Of a stretch of 64,000 nt of DNA, positions 15,266-24,366 are shown one piece after another (the stretch's first letter is position 1; the number at the start of each line of letters is the position of its first letter). The DNA comes from VXRD01 sp965242535 (GTDB lineage Bacteria > Latescibacterota > UBA2968). The notes beneath the pieces were generated by a model. That model worked only from the letters and a program-made list of their open reading frames with translations, was not told the DNA's origin and did not search any database. The stretch spans positions 2,232,001-2,296,000 of the forward strand of contig OZ251458.1 of NCBI GenBank assembly GCA_965242535.1, written 5' to 3'. A program made the translations under genes and the position numbers.

Positions 15266-17953
15266 TCACAACTTCCCTATCGCCCGAATCAGGGCCTGCG
15301 CGATGCGTGCCATCGCTTCGGGATCTGTGATTTTATCGCCATCTTTTCGCACGTAAAAAGCATCGACAGCGCGGTCGCCTTGCGTGCCAATGCGCGCCGT
15401 GTAGATATCCAAGCCGAGTTCGGACAAGGTCCGCGTGATGGTGTACAGCAACCCGGTGGCGTTTCGCGCGCTGATGTCGATGACGGTATAACGCGCCGAT
15501 ACGTCATTTTCAAACGCGATCTTCGGGGCGATGGGAATGGCGGGCCGCCGCCGCAGCGCCCACCGCTGGGTGTAGCGGTCGAACAAATCGGATACGCGCA
15601 CTTTTTGTCGAAAAACATCCGTGAGGGTTTGTCGAAGGCGCGCTTGCAATGTGGCGCGATCCTCTGAATCGTCCCGCCGAGTGACTTGGAAAATGTCGAT
15701 CACCGTGCCGTCTCGGCGCGTGTACGCATGCGCGTTGAAAATGTCGATGTCCCGCGTTGCGAGTACCCCGCAGATCTCGGACAGGCGAAAGGGGTGGTCG
15801 CGCGTGCAGACCGTGATTTCCGAAAAGGTCCCGCCGGGTTGGATGCAAACCGCGACGAGAGACGACCCCATCGCTTCGATGAGGTGCAGGTGCCGCGCGA
15901 TTTCTTCCGCGCCGTTTTGCTCGGGGTAGCGCGGCGGCATGTTGTTGAGGTGTTCGACCAAAGTCTGGCGGGGGATGCGCGTTTCTAGGGCCGCGAGGAT
16001 TTCCCAAATTTCCCGTTCTTCGGGCCGCTCCACGTCCGAAGACGCACTCTGCGTGAGGGTCGCAAAGGTCTTTTCGTAGAGTTCGCGCAAGAGGTGGCTC
16101 TTCCACGAGGTCCAAGCGGTGTGCGTGGCCGCCGACAGGTCCGCATAAGTCAGCACGTAGAGCATCCGCAACACGTCGGGATGGGAAAATCGGCTGGCAA
16201 ATTCGCGGATCATGCGCTGATCCGCCAAGTCGCGCTGCTGCGAAATGCTCGCCATGGTGAGATGCTCGCGCACGAGAAACACGACGGTTTCGAGATGCTC
16301 ATCGGGCAAGCGCAGGCGGTTGAGAAAGTCGCGGGTCATTTCTGCCCCCACAACGCTGTGATCTTCGCCGCGTCTGGATTTCCCTACATCGTGCATCAAC
16401 AGCGCGAGATAGAGGAGTTCCTTTCTCGAAATTTCATTGTACACGCGCCTGAGATGCTGCAAGCCATCGGGCAAAGCGGGCGACCGCGCGAGGTGATCGA
16501 GATGCTCCACGGCGACTAAGGTGTGTTCGTCTGCGGTGTAGATATGATAGCGATTGTATTGCACCAAGCAGGTCAGGCTGCCAAATTCGGGCGCGTACGT
16601 GCCCAAAACGTCGAGGTCGTGCATGGCGCGCCAAGTTGAGCCAATGCCGCCGGGCGAGCGCAAGATGTCGAGAAAAATGCGGCTGGCGCGCGCAGACGAT
16701 CTAAACGCGTCGTCGATGAGATGGAGGCGGTCTTTGATCGCTTGTTGGGCAACTTCGTTGAGGGGAACGCCAAACCGCTGTGCATTGAGAAAAAGCGAGA
16801 GGAGGCGATGGGCGTCCTCAAAAAAACCGCGTCTCTTTTTCGGCAGGGCGATGTGCGTGGGGTGCAACACAGAGCCGTCGTCGAGTTGCCTTCGCACGAG
16901 CAGGCCCACGGCCCGACCTGCGGAGGACTGGCCCTTGAGGCGTTCGCAGATCAGGTCGCACAGGTGTTTTACGACGCGCGCATGCGCGTAGTAAGAGCGC
17001 ATCAAGTGCTCGACCCCCAATTCATTGCCCCGGTCTTCGTACCCCAGGTTTTTTGCGATCAGCGGCTGGAGATCGTGCTCGAGCACGTCGAAGGGCTTGC
17101 CCGTGTGAAAGTGCAATTCGTTGCGGATCCGCAACAAAAAATCACACGCATCCGCGTACATGCGATAATTTCTGCGCGTGAGCAGGTGGCTTTCGCGCAA
17201 CCCCTCGGGCGCGCGGAGCCCGCGTCTCGCCATTAAGAACCAACCCGCGGTGTGGACGTCCCGCAACCCGCCCGGGCTTTCTTTGACATTGGGTTCGAGG
17301 AGTTGCGTCGAGAACTTGGATCGGCTGTGTCGCTGCGTCCGTTCCCGCATTTTTTGCGCGACAAAACCCCGTGCGCGCCTGCCGAAGAATCGCCGCGCGA
17401 GCGCGTCTCGCAGTTGGCACTCCAATGCGGCATCGCCCGCGAGATGGCGCGTTTCGAGCATGGCCGTGAGCGAGTCCGTGTCGTCTTGTGCCGCGATGAT
17501 GCAATCGGACAGGGTGCGCGTGCTGTACCCCACTTCAAAGCGCAAATCCCACAGGGTGTGGAGAATGGCCCGCGTGATGGGGTCCCTTTCATCGACTTTT
17601 CTGCGAAAGAGAAACAACAGGTCGATGTCCGACCGGGGATTGAGCGCGCCTCGACCGTAGCCCCCTTGGGCGAGGACCGCAAATCCACTCGGCGCGCCGC
17701 GTTCTCCAACCGCTTCGGCATAGAGCGCGGCGATGAGAACATCCACGCGCTTCGTCAGCGCGGCGACCACCTCGTCGCCCGATGCACCGCGTCGGTGATC
17801 CGCGTAAATGCGTTCCCAAGTGGTATCGAGGTACGTGCGCAATCGCGACAGGCGTTCCCCTGCCCACGCGCCCGATGGGCACGTTTTTTTTGCCGCGATC
17901 AATTCGCGTTTCAACGTCTCAGACGCTCGGTTTGCGGCTGTTTGTCGGGTCAT
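15266..17953 (-). CDS. glnD: PII uridylyltransferase / uridylyl-removing enzyme
   Basis: 895 residues, within the normal range for GlnD. The nucleotidyltransferase site is GGYGRGALNPRSDIDLLFL (GG...GxG and DxD, about residue 95-115). The specificity block is LEPNVKESPGGLRDVHT. The HD domain carries YLALLMHDVGKSRRGEDHS (about 490). Two C-terminal ACT domains follow (FSEITVCTRDHPFRLSEICG and ARYTVIDISARNATGLLYTI). The enzyme modifies PII in response to glutamine and thus sets nitrogen regulation. No glnB or amtB is seen in the window. Located 270 bp upstream of rho with no clear shared operon signal. Confidence 0.96.
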   Translation of the reverse strand: MTRQTAANRASETLKRELIAAKKTCPSGAWAGERLSRLRTYLDTTWERIYADHRRGASGDEVVAALTKRVDVLIAALYAEAVGERGAPSGFAVLAQGGYGRGALNPRSDIDLLFLFRRKVDERDPITRAILHTLWDLRFEVGYSTRTLSDCIIAAQDDTDSLTAMLETRHLAGDAALECQLRDALARRFFGRRARGFVAQKMRERTQRHSRSKFSTQLLEPNVKESPGGLRDVHTAGWFLMARRGLRAPEGLRESHLLTRRNYRMYADACDFLLRIRNELHFHTGKPFDVLEHDLQPLIAKNLGYEDRGNELGVEHLMRSYYAHARVVKHLCDLICERLKGQSSAGRAVGLLVRRQLDDGSVLHPTHIALPKKRRGFFEDAHRLLSLFLNAQRFGVPLNEVAQQAIKDRLHLIDDAFRSSARASRIFLDILRSPGGIGSTWRAMHDLDVLGTYAPEFGSLTCLVQYNRYHIYTADEHTLVAVEHLDHLARSPALPDGLQHLRRVYNEISRKELLYLALLMHDVGKSRRGEDHSVVGAEMTRDFLNRLRLPDEHLETVVFLVREHLTMASISQQRDLADQRMIREFASRFSHPDVLRMLYVLTYADLSAATHTAWTSWKSHLLRELYEKTFATLTQSASSDVERPEEREIWEILAALETRIPRQTLVEHLNNMPPRYPEQNGAEEIARHLHLIEAMGSSLVAVCIQPGGTFSEITVCTRDHPFRLSEICGVLATRDIDIFNAHAYTRRDGTVIDIFQVTRRDDSEDRATLQARLRQTLTDVFRQKVRVSDLFDRYTQRWALRRRPAIPIAPKIAFENDVSARYTVIDISARNATGLLYTITRTLSELGLDIYTARIGTQGDRAVDAFYVRKDGDKITDPEAMARIAQALIRAIGKL

Positions 17954-18302
17954 CGAATCATCCTTCTTTTGTCTGAATCGCGGATTACGCGGATTTTTGG
18001 ATGGCGCGGATTACCCCGCCGCCCTTCCCACCCACTGCGGCCTTTGTGCCACCTACACACTTCGCGCCATCAGTGCTTCCTGCTTCCTCTACCCCACTTA
18101 CGGCGTCTGTATTTGCTACTCTCTCCGCCCTACCTGCGCTCCCCAATCCAGCATCCTTTGCCCCACTTACAGCGTTTGTATCTGCTACACGCCTTCGCAC
18201 CACCTGCCAACCCAATCCGCCTTTAATCTGCGTAATCCGTTTAATCCGCGATCCAGACAATTACCCACGCCCTCCGCCCCACCTACGTTGCCCAATCCGC
18301 GA
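17954..18302. other. Intergenic region with direct repeats, no gene seen
   Basis: Two imperfect copies of a 27-base block (CCCACTTACRGCGTYTGTAT plus YTGCTAC; near 18091 and 18163) and several AATCCGCG-type words in both orientations (17977-18000 and 18225-18255). The latter also occur near 19690 and 23815. Open frames here have no protein similarity I recognise. Confidence 0.55.
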
Positions 18303-19490
18303 TCACCAATTCGCATTTCCCTTTTCCCATGAACGCGCTTTGAGCACGTCCTCGACCATCTCCGTCCCCCAGCCCGCGCCCGTGGGAATCGCCAGATGCC
18401 CATTTTCTATTTTCGGCAGATGGGTGACCATGTCTTCGCGCCATGGCACATCGTCGACATCGATCTCCATAATACGCACATTGGGCAACACCGCGCACAG
18501 GCTGGCGCTGATGAATGTCGAAAGATGGCTGTAATAATTGTGCGGCGCGACATTGAGTTGATGGGCTTCGGCCAGATCGCCCACTTTTTTAGATTGGGCA
18601 AACCCGTTCCACGGCACGTCGATCATAAACACATCGGCGGATCGCGCTTGGAAATAGGGAATGAAATCGCGCATGTAAAACAGGTTTTCTCCAGTGCAAA
18701 TTTTGGTGCGCGTGGCGTCTTTGATCTGGCGAATGGCCTGGGGGTCGTACATGTCGATTTCGAGCCACAGCAGATCGAATTGTTCCAGCACTTGGGCAAT
18801 ACGCATACACGATTCGGGTTTGAAATTGAAATTGAGATCCAAATTGATATCCACATCCGGCCCAACAGCGTCTCGAAACGTGCCGATGAGGGTTTCGATG
18901 TGGCGGAGCAAGGGGCGCGTGACCACGCCATCTGTCGTACCTGGCGCGCCGCCAAAGCCGCCAAAAACGACATGGGCGGGATCGCCAGGCACAACGATGT
19001 TGGTCTTGAGCGCCGTATAACCCCTGGCCACCACTTCGCGTCCGAGTGCGGCGATATCGTCCATCGTGCGAAGCGGCGGGGTATTGAGCAGGTCGTGATT
19101 GCGTGCGCGAGACGTGCCGCAGTGCGACCAATAGAGACGGATTTGATCGCGCGTTGGCCCGCCAAAAAGTTCGACGACAGAGATGCCGAGCGCGCGGGCT
19201 TTGATGTCGATCAACGCGAGTTCCACCCCCGCAATGGCTTTGGCCGCAATCCCTCCGGGACTTTGGCGCGTGCCGCGCAACATATCCCAAAAACGCATCT
19301 CATAAGCGCGGGGGTCTTTGCCGATGAGCAAGGGCGCGAGGTCGCGCACCGTGCCCGTCACGCCATAAGGGCTGCGCCCATCGCTGCACTCGCCCCATCC
19401 GCTGATGCCCTCATCGGTATCGACGCGGACAAATATCCACGGACGCCAACCCGCATCGACGATAAATGTTTCAATATGGGTGATTTTCAT
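18303..19490 (-). CDS. Mandelate racemase/muconate lactonizing enzyme family protein
   Basis: 395 residues, an enolase-superfamily member: N-terminal capping domain (DEGISGWGECSDGR) and TIM barrel. The barrel Lys is in YTALKTNIV. The metal acids are Asp in INLDLNFNF, Glu in LWLEIDMYDP and Glu in KICTGENLF, with a late His in NVAPHNYYSH. This set suits proton abstraction from a sugar acid, as in galactonate or related dehydratases; the substrate is unknown. The start is the ATG about ten bases after AAAGGA; an ATG three codons earlier directly abuts that site. It sits near a PhyH oxygenase and sugar-isomerase genes, suggesting carbohydrate catabolism. Confidence 0.88.
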   Translation of the reverse strand: MKITHIETFIVDAGWRPWIFVRVDTDEGISGWGECSDGRSPYGVTGTVRDLAPLLIGKDPRAYEMRFWDMLRGTRQSPGGIAAKAIAGVELALIDIKARALGISVVELFGGPTRDQIRLYWSHCGTSRARNHDLLNTPPLRTMDDIAALGREVVARGYTALKTNIVVPGDPAHVVFGGFGGAPGTTDGVVTRPLLRHIETLIGTFRDAVGPDVDINLDLNFNFKPESCMRIAQVLEQFDLLWLEIDMYDPQAIRQIKDATRTKICTGENLFYMRDFIPYFQARSADVFMIDVPWNGFAQSKKVGDLAEAHQLNVAPHNYYSHLSTFISASLCAVLPNVRIMEIDVDDVPWREDMVTHLPKIENGHLAIPTGAGWGTEMVEDVLKARSWEKGNANW

Positions 19491-19614
19491 AACGAACATT
19501 CCTTTCTACGGGTAGGCACACCTGAGCTCCCGTTTCATCTGCATTCATCCGAGATCCGTGGGGCGACTGGGTAGGAGAACTGACCACCGACCACGGCTTT
19601 GGGGTTGGGTGCAA

Positions 19615-19640
19615 GGACAGGCACGGGGCCTGTCCCTACG
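19615..19640. repeat. REP-like palindrome
   Basis: GGACAGGC...GCCTGTCC stems with a shorter loop, in the 230-bp gap between the racemase-family and PhyH genes. It follows a GACCACCGACCACGGCTTTG block shared with the copy near 10734. Confidence 0.8.
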
Positions 19641-19721
19641 GTTGAGGGGACAAGGCGAGGACTGACCACTGACTACCTACTGCCCGCTCTCGCCTTAATC
19701 CGCGCCATCCCTTAATCCGTT

Positions 19722-20474
19722 TCATCCGCGATCCGCCTTTTTGGGCGGCGATACGAGGCGGTTAAACCCCATCGCGTCCGCGCCGTGAATGACCTGAAGG
19801 GCGTGGTCTTCGGAATCGTATTTGAGGACGTGGACGATGGGCGGGATCACGCGCACCGCCATGCCAATGCGCCGCAAATTCGAGGTGTTGGCTTTGGAAT
19901 GGTGCAGCGTGCGCTCGTTAAACAGGATGAATTCGCCGGGTTGCATCTCGAGGTCGACGAGTTGATCGGGATCGTAATACCCCGCGTCTGCCATCTCTTG
20001 AAATTGCACATCGGGCGTGGCTTTGACGTGGGGAATCACCTTGCGGTGCGAGCCGGGGATGAGTTGCAAATTTCCATTCGCCTTAGTCGAAGCATCCACC
20101 GCGATCCACGCCGAAACGATAATGGGCGGCTCGAGCGGCCAGTAGTTGAAATCCTGATGCCAAGGGATGGCGCGCGTGCCTTTGTACTTGATGAAGAAAT
20201 TGGTGCGCCACAACAACAGGTCCGCGCCGTAGATATCGACCATGCGATTGAGAATTTCGGGATGCGTGGCGAGATCGTAAATGACGCGGCTGTCCAAGTG
20301 CCGGTTGTGAATGCGATTTTTGAAATTTGGCGGATCGGTTTCGAGCACGCGTTCAATGGCCGGGCGCAAATCCGCCATCTCCTCGACCGAACAGAGTGGA
20401 TAGGGGCCGAGATACCCTTGGGTGCGAAAGCGCGCGATTTCTCTTTTCGTCAGTGCGGATTCAGCTGCGGTCAT
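19722..20474 (-). CDS. Phytanoyl-CoA dioxygenase (PhyH) family protein
   Basis: 250 residues. A non-heme iron, 2-oxoglutarate-dependent oxygenase fold: the HxD pair lies in IPWHQDFNYWP, the distal His in ERTLHHSKANTS, and the oxoglutarate-binding Arg follows in NLRRIGMAVR. Such enzymes hydroxylate small organic substrates; many are of unknown specificity. The start has AGGAG seven bases upstream. It lies 24 bp downstream of the beta-propeller protein gene, so the two are probably co-transcribed. Confidence 0.9.
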   Translation of the reverse strand: MTAAESALTKREIARFRTQGYLGPYPLCSVEEMADLRPAIERVLETDPPNFKNRIHNRHLDSRVIYDLATHPEILNRMVDIYGADLLLWRTNFFIKYKGTRAIPWHQDFNYWPLEPPIIVSAWIAVDASTKANGNLQLIPGSHRKVIPHVKATPDVQFQEMADAGYYDPDQLVDLEMQPGEFILFNERTLHHSKANTSNLRRIGMAVRVIPPIVHVLKYDSEDHALQVIHGADAMGFNRLVSPPKKADRG

Positions 20475-20497
20475 AATGCGCTCCTGCTCGTGAAAGC

Positions 20498-21658
20498 CTA
20501 CGCGATCTCTCCGATCTCGATCCGATACATCTGCCGCCCATCGCCCATGTGCGCCGAGTCGATGACGACAAATTGCCCATCCGGGCTAAAGCGCGGGTGC
20601 AGGTCACAACGCCATTCGCCGGTATAGGGTTCGGGCGACGGGAAAACCCCGAGGTCGACGCGCTTACCCGTATCGACGCGATAGAGATAGGCGACCTGAT
20701 CGCGCCGGTCACCTGAAGGATAGGAGTCATTGAGGATCCATTCATTGCCCGGCAAATACGTGCAGTGACCGTTGACCGCCATCGCATCCGCGCCGATCAC
20801 TTCTGGCGCCGCATCGGCGAGATCGCGGTAGAGATAAAATTTGTCGCCGTGCGACGGGTGGTACGCCCATCCGAGAATCGCGTGGGGATCGCGCCAGATA
20901 AAGTGCGACATTTTGCCGTAGTCGTCAACGACATGCACCTTCGACCCATCGACATTGGCCGTCATCATGCGCGTGTGAAAGCCGCCCCGTGCAAATCGCC
21001 AGCGGTGCAAAAACACAAAGCGCGACCCATCCGGATTAAACAGCAGGTGATTGAAATAATGACGCGCCCCGGAAATATCGCCATGCGGATAGGGGATCGC
21101 GGCGATATCCGCGATGGCGACGATGAGCTTTGCGTCTCCGGTCTCGAGATCCACGACGTAAATCCCCACATCGTCGGGCGCGCACACAGCGCGGTTGGGA
21201 TCGGGAATGCCCGCGTACCCATACCCGGGCCGCAGGTGATTGACGCGCCGAAAATCCGTGCCAATCGCGGTCTTGCCATCGGGCGCGAGCGCGTAAATCG
21301 GGCGTGGAAGCGTGCGGACAGCGCCCGTTTTGACATTGTGTACACGCGCCACAAACGCATCGCCTTCGCGGTCGTTGTAAATCACATCCGCGCCCGAGTT
21401 GGGAATCCATTGCAACATGCAACCCTGTTGCCAGCACCACGCGCGGGTACGCCCGATTTCCAACCACGCATCGCCGGCTTCCATGTCGATAATCCCGAGC
21501 GCGACCGCATCATCGGCCGAGGGCGACCGGTGTTCAAAATCGACTTCCATACCCAGCGCATATCGGCAAGTGGGATCGATTTGCCACTTGTCGTAATACC
21601 CGAACCAGTGGTATTTGGGCCCTCGCGTCAGCGCGCGAATGGGGGGATAGGGCGTCAT
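20498..21658 (-). CDS. Predicted beta-propeller protein (oligogalacturonate-lyase-like)
   Basis: 386 residues. Repeated blade-like motifs (LFNPDGSRFVFLHRW, HPRFSPDGQFVVIDSAHMG, WAYHPSHGDKFYLYRD) indicate a TolB/WD40-type propeller. The overall pattern, starting GPKYHWFGYYDKW and rich in conserved His and Trp, resembles propellers related to oligogalacturonate lyases. No signal peptide is seen. The start is the ATG eight bases after AAAGG; an upstream start ten codons earlier has no site. Function not established; context points to sugar-acid metabolism with the PhyH and racemase-family genes. Confidence 0.65.
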   Translation of the reverse strand: MTPYPPIRALTRGPKYHWFGYYDKWQIDPTCRYALGMEVDFEHRSPSADDAVALGIIDMEAGDAWLEIGRTRAWCWQQGCMLQWIPNSGADVIYNDREGDAFVARVHNVKTGAVRTLPRPIYALAPDGKTAIGTDFRRVNHLRPGYGYAGIPDPNRAVCAPDDVGIYVVDLETGDAKLIVAIADIAAIPYPHGDISGARHYFNHLLFNPDGSRFVFLHRWRFARGGFHTRMMTANVDGSKVHVVDDYGKMSHFIWRDPHAILGWAYHPSHGDKFYLYRDLADAAPEVIGADAMAVNGHCTYLPGNEWILNDSYPSGDRRDQVAYLYRVDTGKRVDLGVFPSPEPYTGEWRCDLHPRFSPDGQFVVIDSAHMGDGRQMYRIEIGEIA

Positions 21659-21687
21659 GGTGTGAACCTTTGAGAATTGTGACCGCA

Positions 21688-21723
21688 AAAGCCCTTCTGT
21701 TTTCAGGAGGGCTTTCGTTTTTT
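21688..21723. terminator. Stem-loop with T-run upstream of the propeller gene
   Basis: AAAGCCCT pairs with AGGGCTTT across a 12-base loop; six Ts follow on the plus strand and four on the minus strand. On the minus strand it could end the transcript of the isomerase gene or act in the leader of the propeller gene. Confidence 0.6.
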
Positions 21724-21872
21724 ATTTTCTTCATTGGAATCCTGCCCCTGCTTTCGCCGGAGTGACGCTCGCCCTTTGTGTTTTTTTTCTCATCCGCCTC
21801 GTATCTTCGGACGAGCACGGGGCTACGATTGCGGTTGTTTCTCCCGTCTCCCGCCTCCCGTCTTGTATCTTC

Positions 21873-21898
21873 GGACAGGCACGGGGGCCTGTCCCTAC
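21873..21898. repeat. REP-like palindrome
   Basis: Exact stems GGACAGGC and GCCTGTCC around ACGGGG, preceded by TTGTATCTTC as at 12194. Confidence 0.8.
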
Positions 21899-21970
21899 AA
21901 TTGCGCTTGTTTCTCCCCTCTCCCGCCTGTCCCTACGGTCTTGGTCGCGCCTCGAGGATTGCGGTTGTTT

Positions 21971-22032
21971 CTCCCGTCTCCCGTCTTCCGTCTTCCGCCT
22001 TCCGTCTCCCGTCTCCCGTCTCCCGCCTCCCC
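21971..22032. repeat. Heptamer minisatellite (CGTCTYC)n
   Basis: About eight to nine units of CGTCTCC or CGTCTTC in tandem, ending just before the stop codon of the isomerase gene on the other strand. Confidence 0.8.
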
Positions 22033-22036
22033 GATT

Positions 22037-22837
22037 CTATAGTCCCTCCAAAATCCCTTTGATATATCCAAGCGTAAACGCCAAGTCGCGGTCTATGCCC
22101 TCGAGGGCTTTGGAGCCGACGCATTCCACGTACAGAGGCCCGGTGAATCCGCCGCGGGTCAATCCGGATAGGATGCGGTGAAAATCGACTTCGCCGTCGC
22201 CTGCTGTGGTGTTCACATCGGGATTGTTCTCGGCATCGAGCGCGCAGTCTTTCACGATGGCCGTTGAGGTGTAGGGGGCGATCTCATCCACTTCTCGTTC
22301 TGGACGCACGTCGCCGCGCGTGTAGTGGATGATATTGCCCGGATCGTAACTCACCGCAAAGGCCGGGCGATCGACTCGATGGTACAGGTCGATGAGTTCT
22401 TTCGCGGTCAGGCTGATGCCGCCGTGTGGTTTCAGGGAAATCCCCACTTGGACGGTTTCCGCATGTTCGGCGGCGCGGCGCATCACTTCGGGATAGATGC
22501 CGTAGTGGGCTTCTTTGCTCGTTCCCAATTCCAAGACCCACTGCGCGCCCAGTTCGGCGGCGTTGTCCAACAAGTGTCGATACGCGCTCACCGCGCCTTC
22601 GACTCCGCGATCCAACCGCGTTTGCCCGAGCAACATCGAGGGCCTAAGCCCGGCTTGGGCCGCGGCCTTTTTGGCATCTGCGACCTGTGTCGCGCTGCTT
22701 TCAGAATCCACGGGCATCGCCCGATTGTGTGCAAATACAGCCACATCCGCATATCCCGCCCGGGCGATCCGCTCGCACGCCTCGGCAAAGGACAAGGCGT
22801 TATAGGGCCGCGTCGTGCTGCCGATGATCAGTTCCAT
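22037..22837 (-). CDS. Sugar phosphate isomerase/epimerase (xylose isomerase-like TIM barrel)
   Basis: 266 residues of the AP-endonuclease-2/xylose-isomerase-like fold. Metal-site candidates are Glu in WVLELGTSKEAHYG, His in LKPHGGISLTAKE, Asp in FAVSYDPGNI and Glu in GPLYVECVGSK. AAAGGAG lies eight bases before the ATG. Members act as isomerases or epimerases of sugars and inositols, or in catabolism of unusual sugars; substrate not determined. A second, distant relative lies at 52870-53691. Confidence 0.85.
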   Translation of the reverse strand: MELIIGSTTRPYNALSFAEACERIARAGYADVAVFAHNRAMPVDSESSATQVADAKKAAAQAGLRPSMLLGQTRLDRGVEGAVSAYRHLLDNAAELGAQWVLELGTSKEAHYGIYPEVMRRAAEHAETVQVGISLKPHGGISLTAKELIDLYHRVDRPAFAVSYDPGNIIHYTRGDVRPEREVDEIAPYTSTAIVKDCALDAENNPDVNTTAGDGEVDFHRILSGLTRGGFTGPLYVECVGSKALEGIDRDLAFTLGYIKGILEGL

Positions 22838-22860
22838 CGTCCAACTCCTTTCTCGTCTGT

Positions 22861-23661
22861 TTATTTAGGGCCATCGATTTCTTTTCCGCAATGCGGGCAC
22901 TTGTGGTCGCGGTCGGGGTGCTGCATGGCCTCGACGAATCCGGAACTCAAAATGCCCGCGGGCAAGGCGAACATGCCCACGCCGAGCACCGCGATCAGCG
23001 CGCCAAAGAACTTGCCCAATGGGGTGATGGGAAACACGTCGCCATAGCCCACGGTCGTCAGCGTGACAATGCCCCACCACATGGTTTTGGGAATGCTCGA
23101 AAACGCTTCGGGCTGTGCGTGGTGTTCGACAAAAAACATCAAGCTCGAGACGATCACCAACAAAAGCATCAATGCAAATGCCACGATGTAAAGCTCTTGG
23201 CGTTTTTGCCAGATGACCGCGCCGAACAAGCGCATCGACCGCGAGTACCGCCCCACTTTGAGCAGGCGGAACAACCGCAACAAGCGCAAGGGCAACGTGT
23301 AATTGGGCGGCACGGGCACGAGCAAAAAGACGTAATAGGGGAAGATGGCGATCAGATCGATCAGTGCCAAAGGCGTCAGCATAAATGCCAATCGCCCCCG
23401 GATGGGCCGCGCGAATTTGGCATCTGCGCTACAGCACCAGATCCGCAACAGGTATTCAACCGTAAAGACGAGCACGCACGCGGTTTCAAAAATATCGACA
23501 AACCCGCCATAACTCTCCTTGATCCCCTCGACCGTCTCGAGAATGACCATCGTCACATTCAGCACGATGAGCGTCACGATGCAAATATCAAAGATGCGGC
23601 TGAACCGATCCCCTTCCTCGGCCTTTTCCATAATCGCGTAGAGACGCGCTTTGACAGCCAT
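22861..23661 (-). CDS. Voltage-gated-type potassium channel protein
   Basis: 266 residues with six predicted membrane segments. The S4-like helix is Arg-rich (LRLLRLFRLLKVGRYSRSMR) and the selectivity filter is TLTTVGYGDVFP in the pore loop. The C-terminus ends in CPHCGKEIDGPK, a two-Cys knuckle that with an upstream His might bind zinc; this is unusual for such channels. The start is the ATG eight bases after GGAGGTG; an ATG three codons upstream overlaps that site. The gene stands alone, 24 bp upstream of the isomerase gene on the same strand. Confidence 0.92.
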   Translation of the reverse strand: MAVKARLYAIMEKAEEGDRFSRIFDICIVTLIVLNVTMVILETVEGIKESYGGFVDIFETACVLVFTVEYLLRIWCCSADAKFARPIRGRLAFMLTPLALIDLIAIFPYYVFLLVPVPPNYTLPLRLLRLFRLLKVGRYSRSMRLFGAVIWQKRQELYIVAFALMLLLVIVSSLMFFVEHHAQPEAFSSIPKTMWWGIVTLTTVGYGDVFPITPLGKFFGALIAVLGVGMFALPAGILSSGFVEAMQHPDRDHKCPHCGKEIDGPK

Positions 23662-24024
23662 TGAAATCACCTCCGCGCAGAAAATAGAATTATTCGGCCA
23701 TCTTTACAAACGAAAAAGACGGGAAGACGGGAGACGGAAGACGGAAGACGGGAGACGGGAGACGGGCGAGGAAAAGCGAGAGTGGGGCGGAGGGTGTGGG
23801 TAGCTTGTCTGAATCGCGGATTACACGGATTAGGGGATTAAAGGCGGATAAAGGCGAGAGTGGGGCGAAGGGCAACGCACAGAGCAGACAGAGGCGTAGC
23901 CCACAGGGACGAGAAAGAAAAAGCGAAAGGCGGATGAAAAGCAAGAGGGGATAAAAAGGGAGACGGGAGAGGGAAGACGGGCGAGGTGAGAAGCAATCGC
24001 AATCGTAGGGACAGGCCCCTGTGC
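23662..24024. other. Repeat-filled intergenic region, no gene seen
   Basis: Purine-rich heptamers of GGAAGACGGGAGAC type (23716-23766, the complement of the CGTCTYC family), AATCGCGGATTA words near 23815, two GGCGAGAGTGGGGCG-like units, and half a REP palindrome (24004-24024) directly before element R. Confidence 0.65.
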
Positions 24025-24366
24025 ATTTGTACCAACTAATTCATTATCGGGATCGCTTTGTAGTTCCACCGTCCTTCAGAAAAGCCATCGCCAAACGTGC
24101 CATCCCAAAAGTTCATCAAACAAAGCCATCGGGCACAGCGCGCAAGTCCGTCTCGCAACCCACATCTTTGTTGCAACCCCCTTTGCAGGCCAACGCATGT
24201 CGTGCTACTACAAAAGCGATTGAACTGCTAGAGCAGTTGTACCCCGCTCGCGCTGTGCAAGCCCCTCGGCGCATGAGAGCGGCATTTTTGAACTGCTAGG
24301 GCAGTTGTACCCCACTCGCTTACTTTTCTTCAGACGCTTATTCGCGTCTTCTCTGTTGACAAAAAG

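Larger units (their letters stand above)
21724..22036. other. Repeat-filled intergenic region, no gene seen
   Basis: Contains one good REP-like palindrome (21873-21898), decayed copies near 21809 and 21927, and two heptamer tracts. The GCGGTTGTTTCTCCCGTCTC string recurs within the region. Confidence 0.65.
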
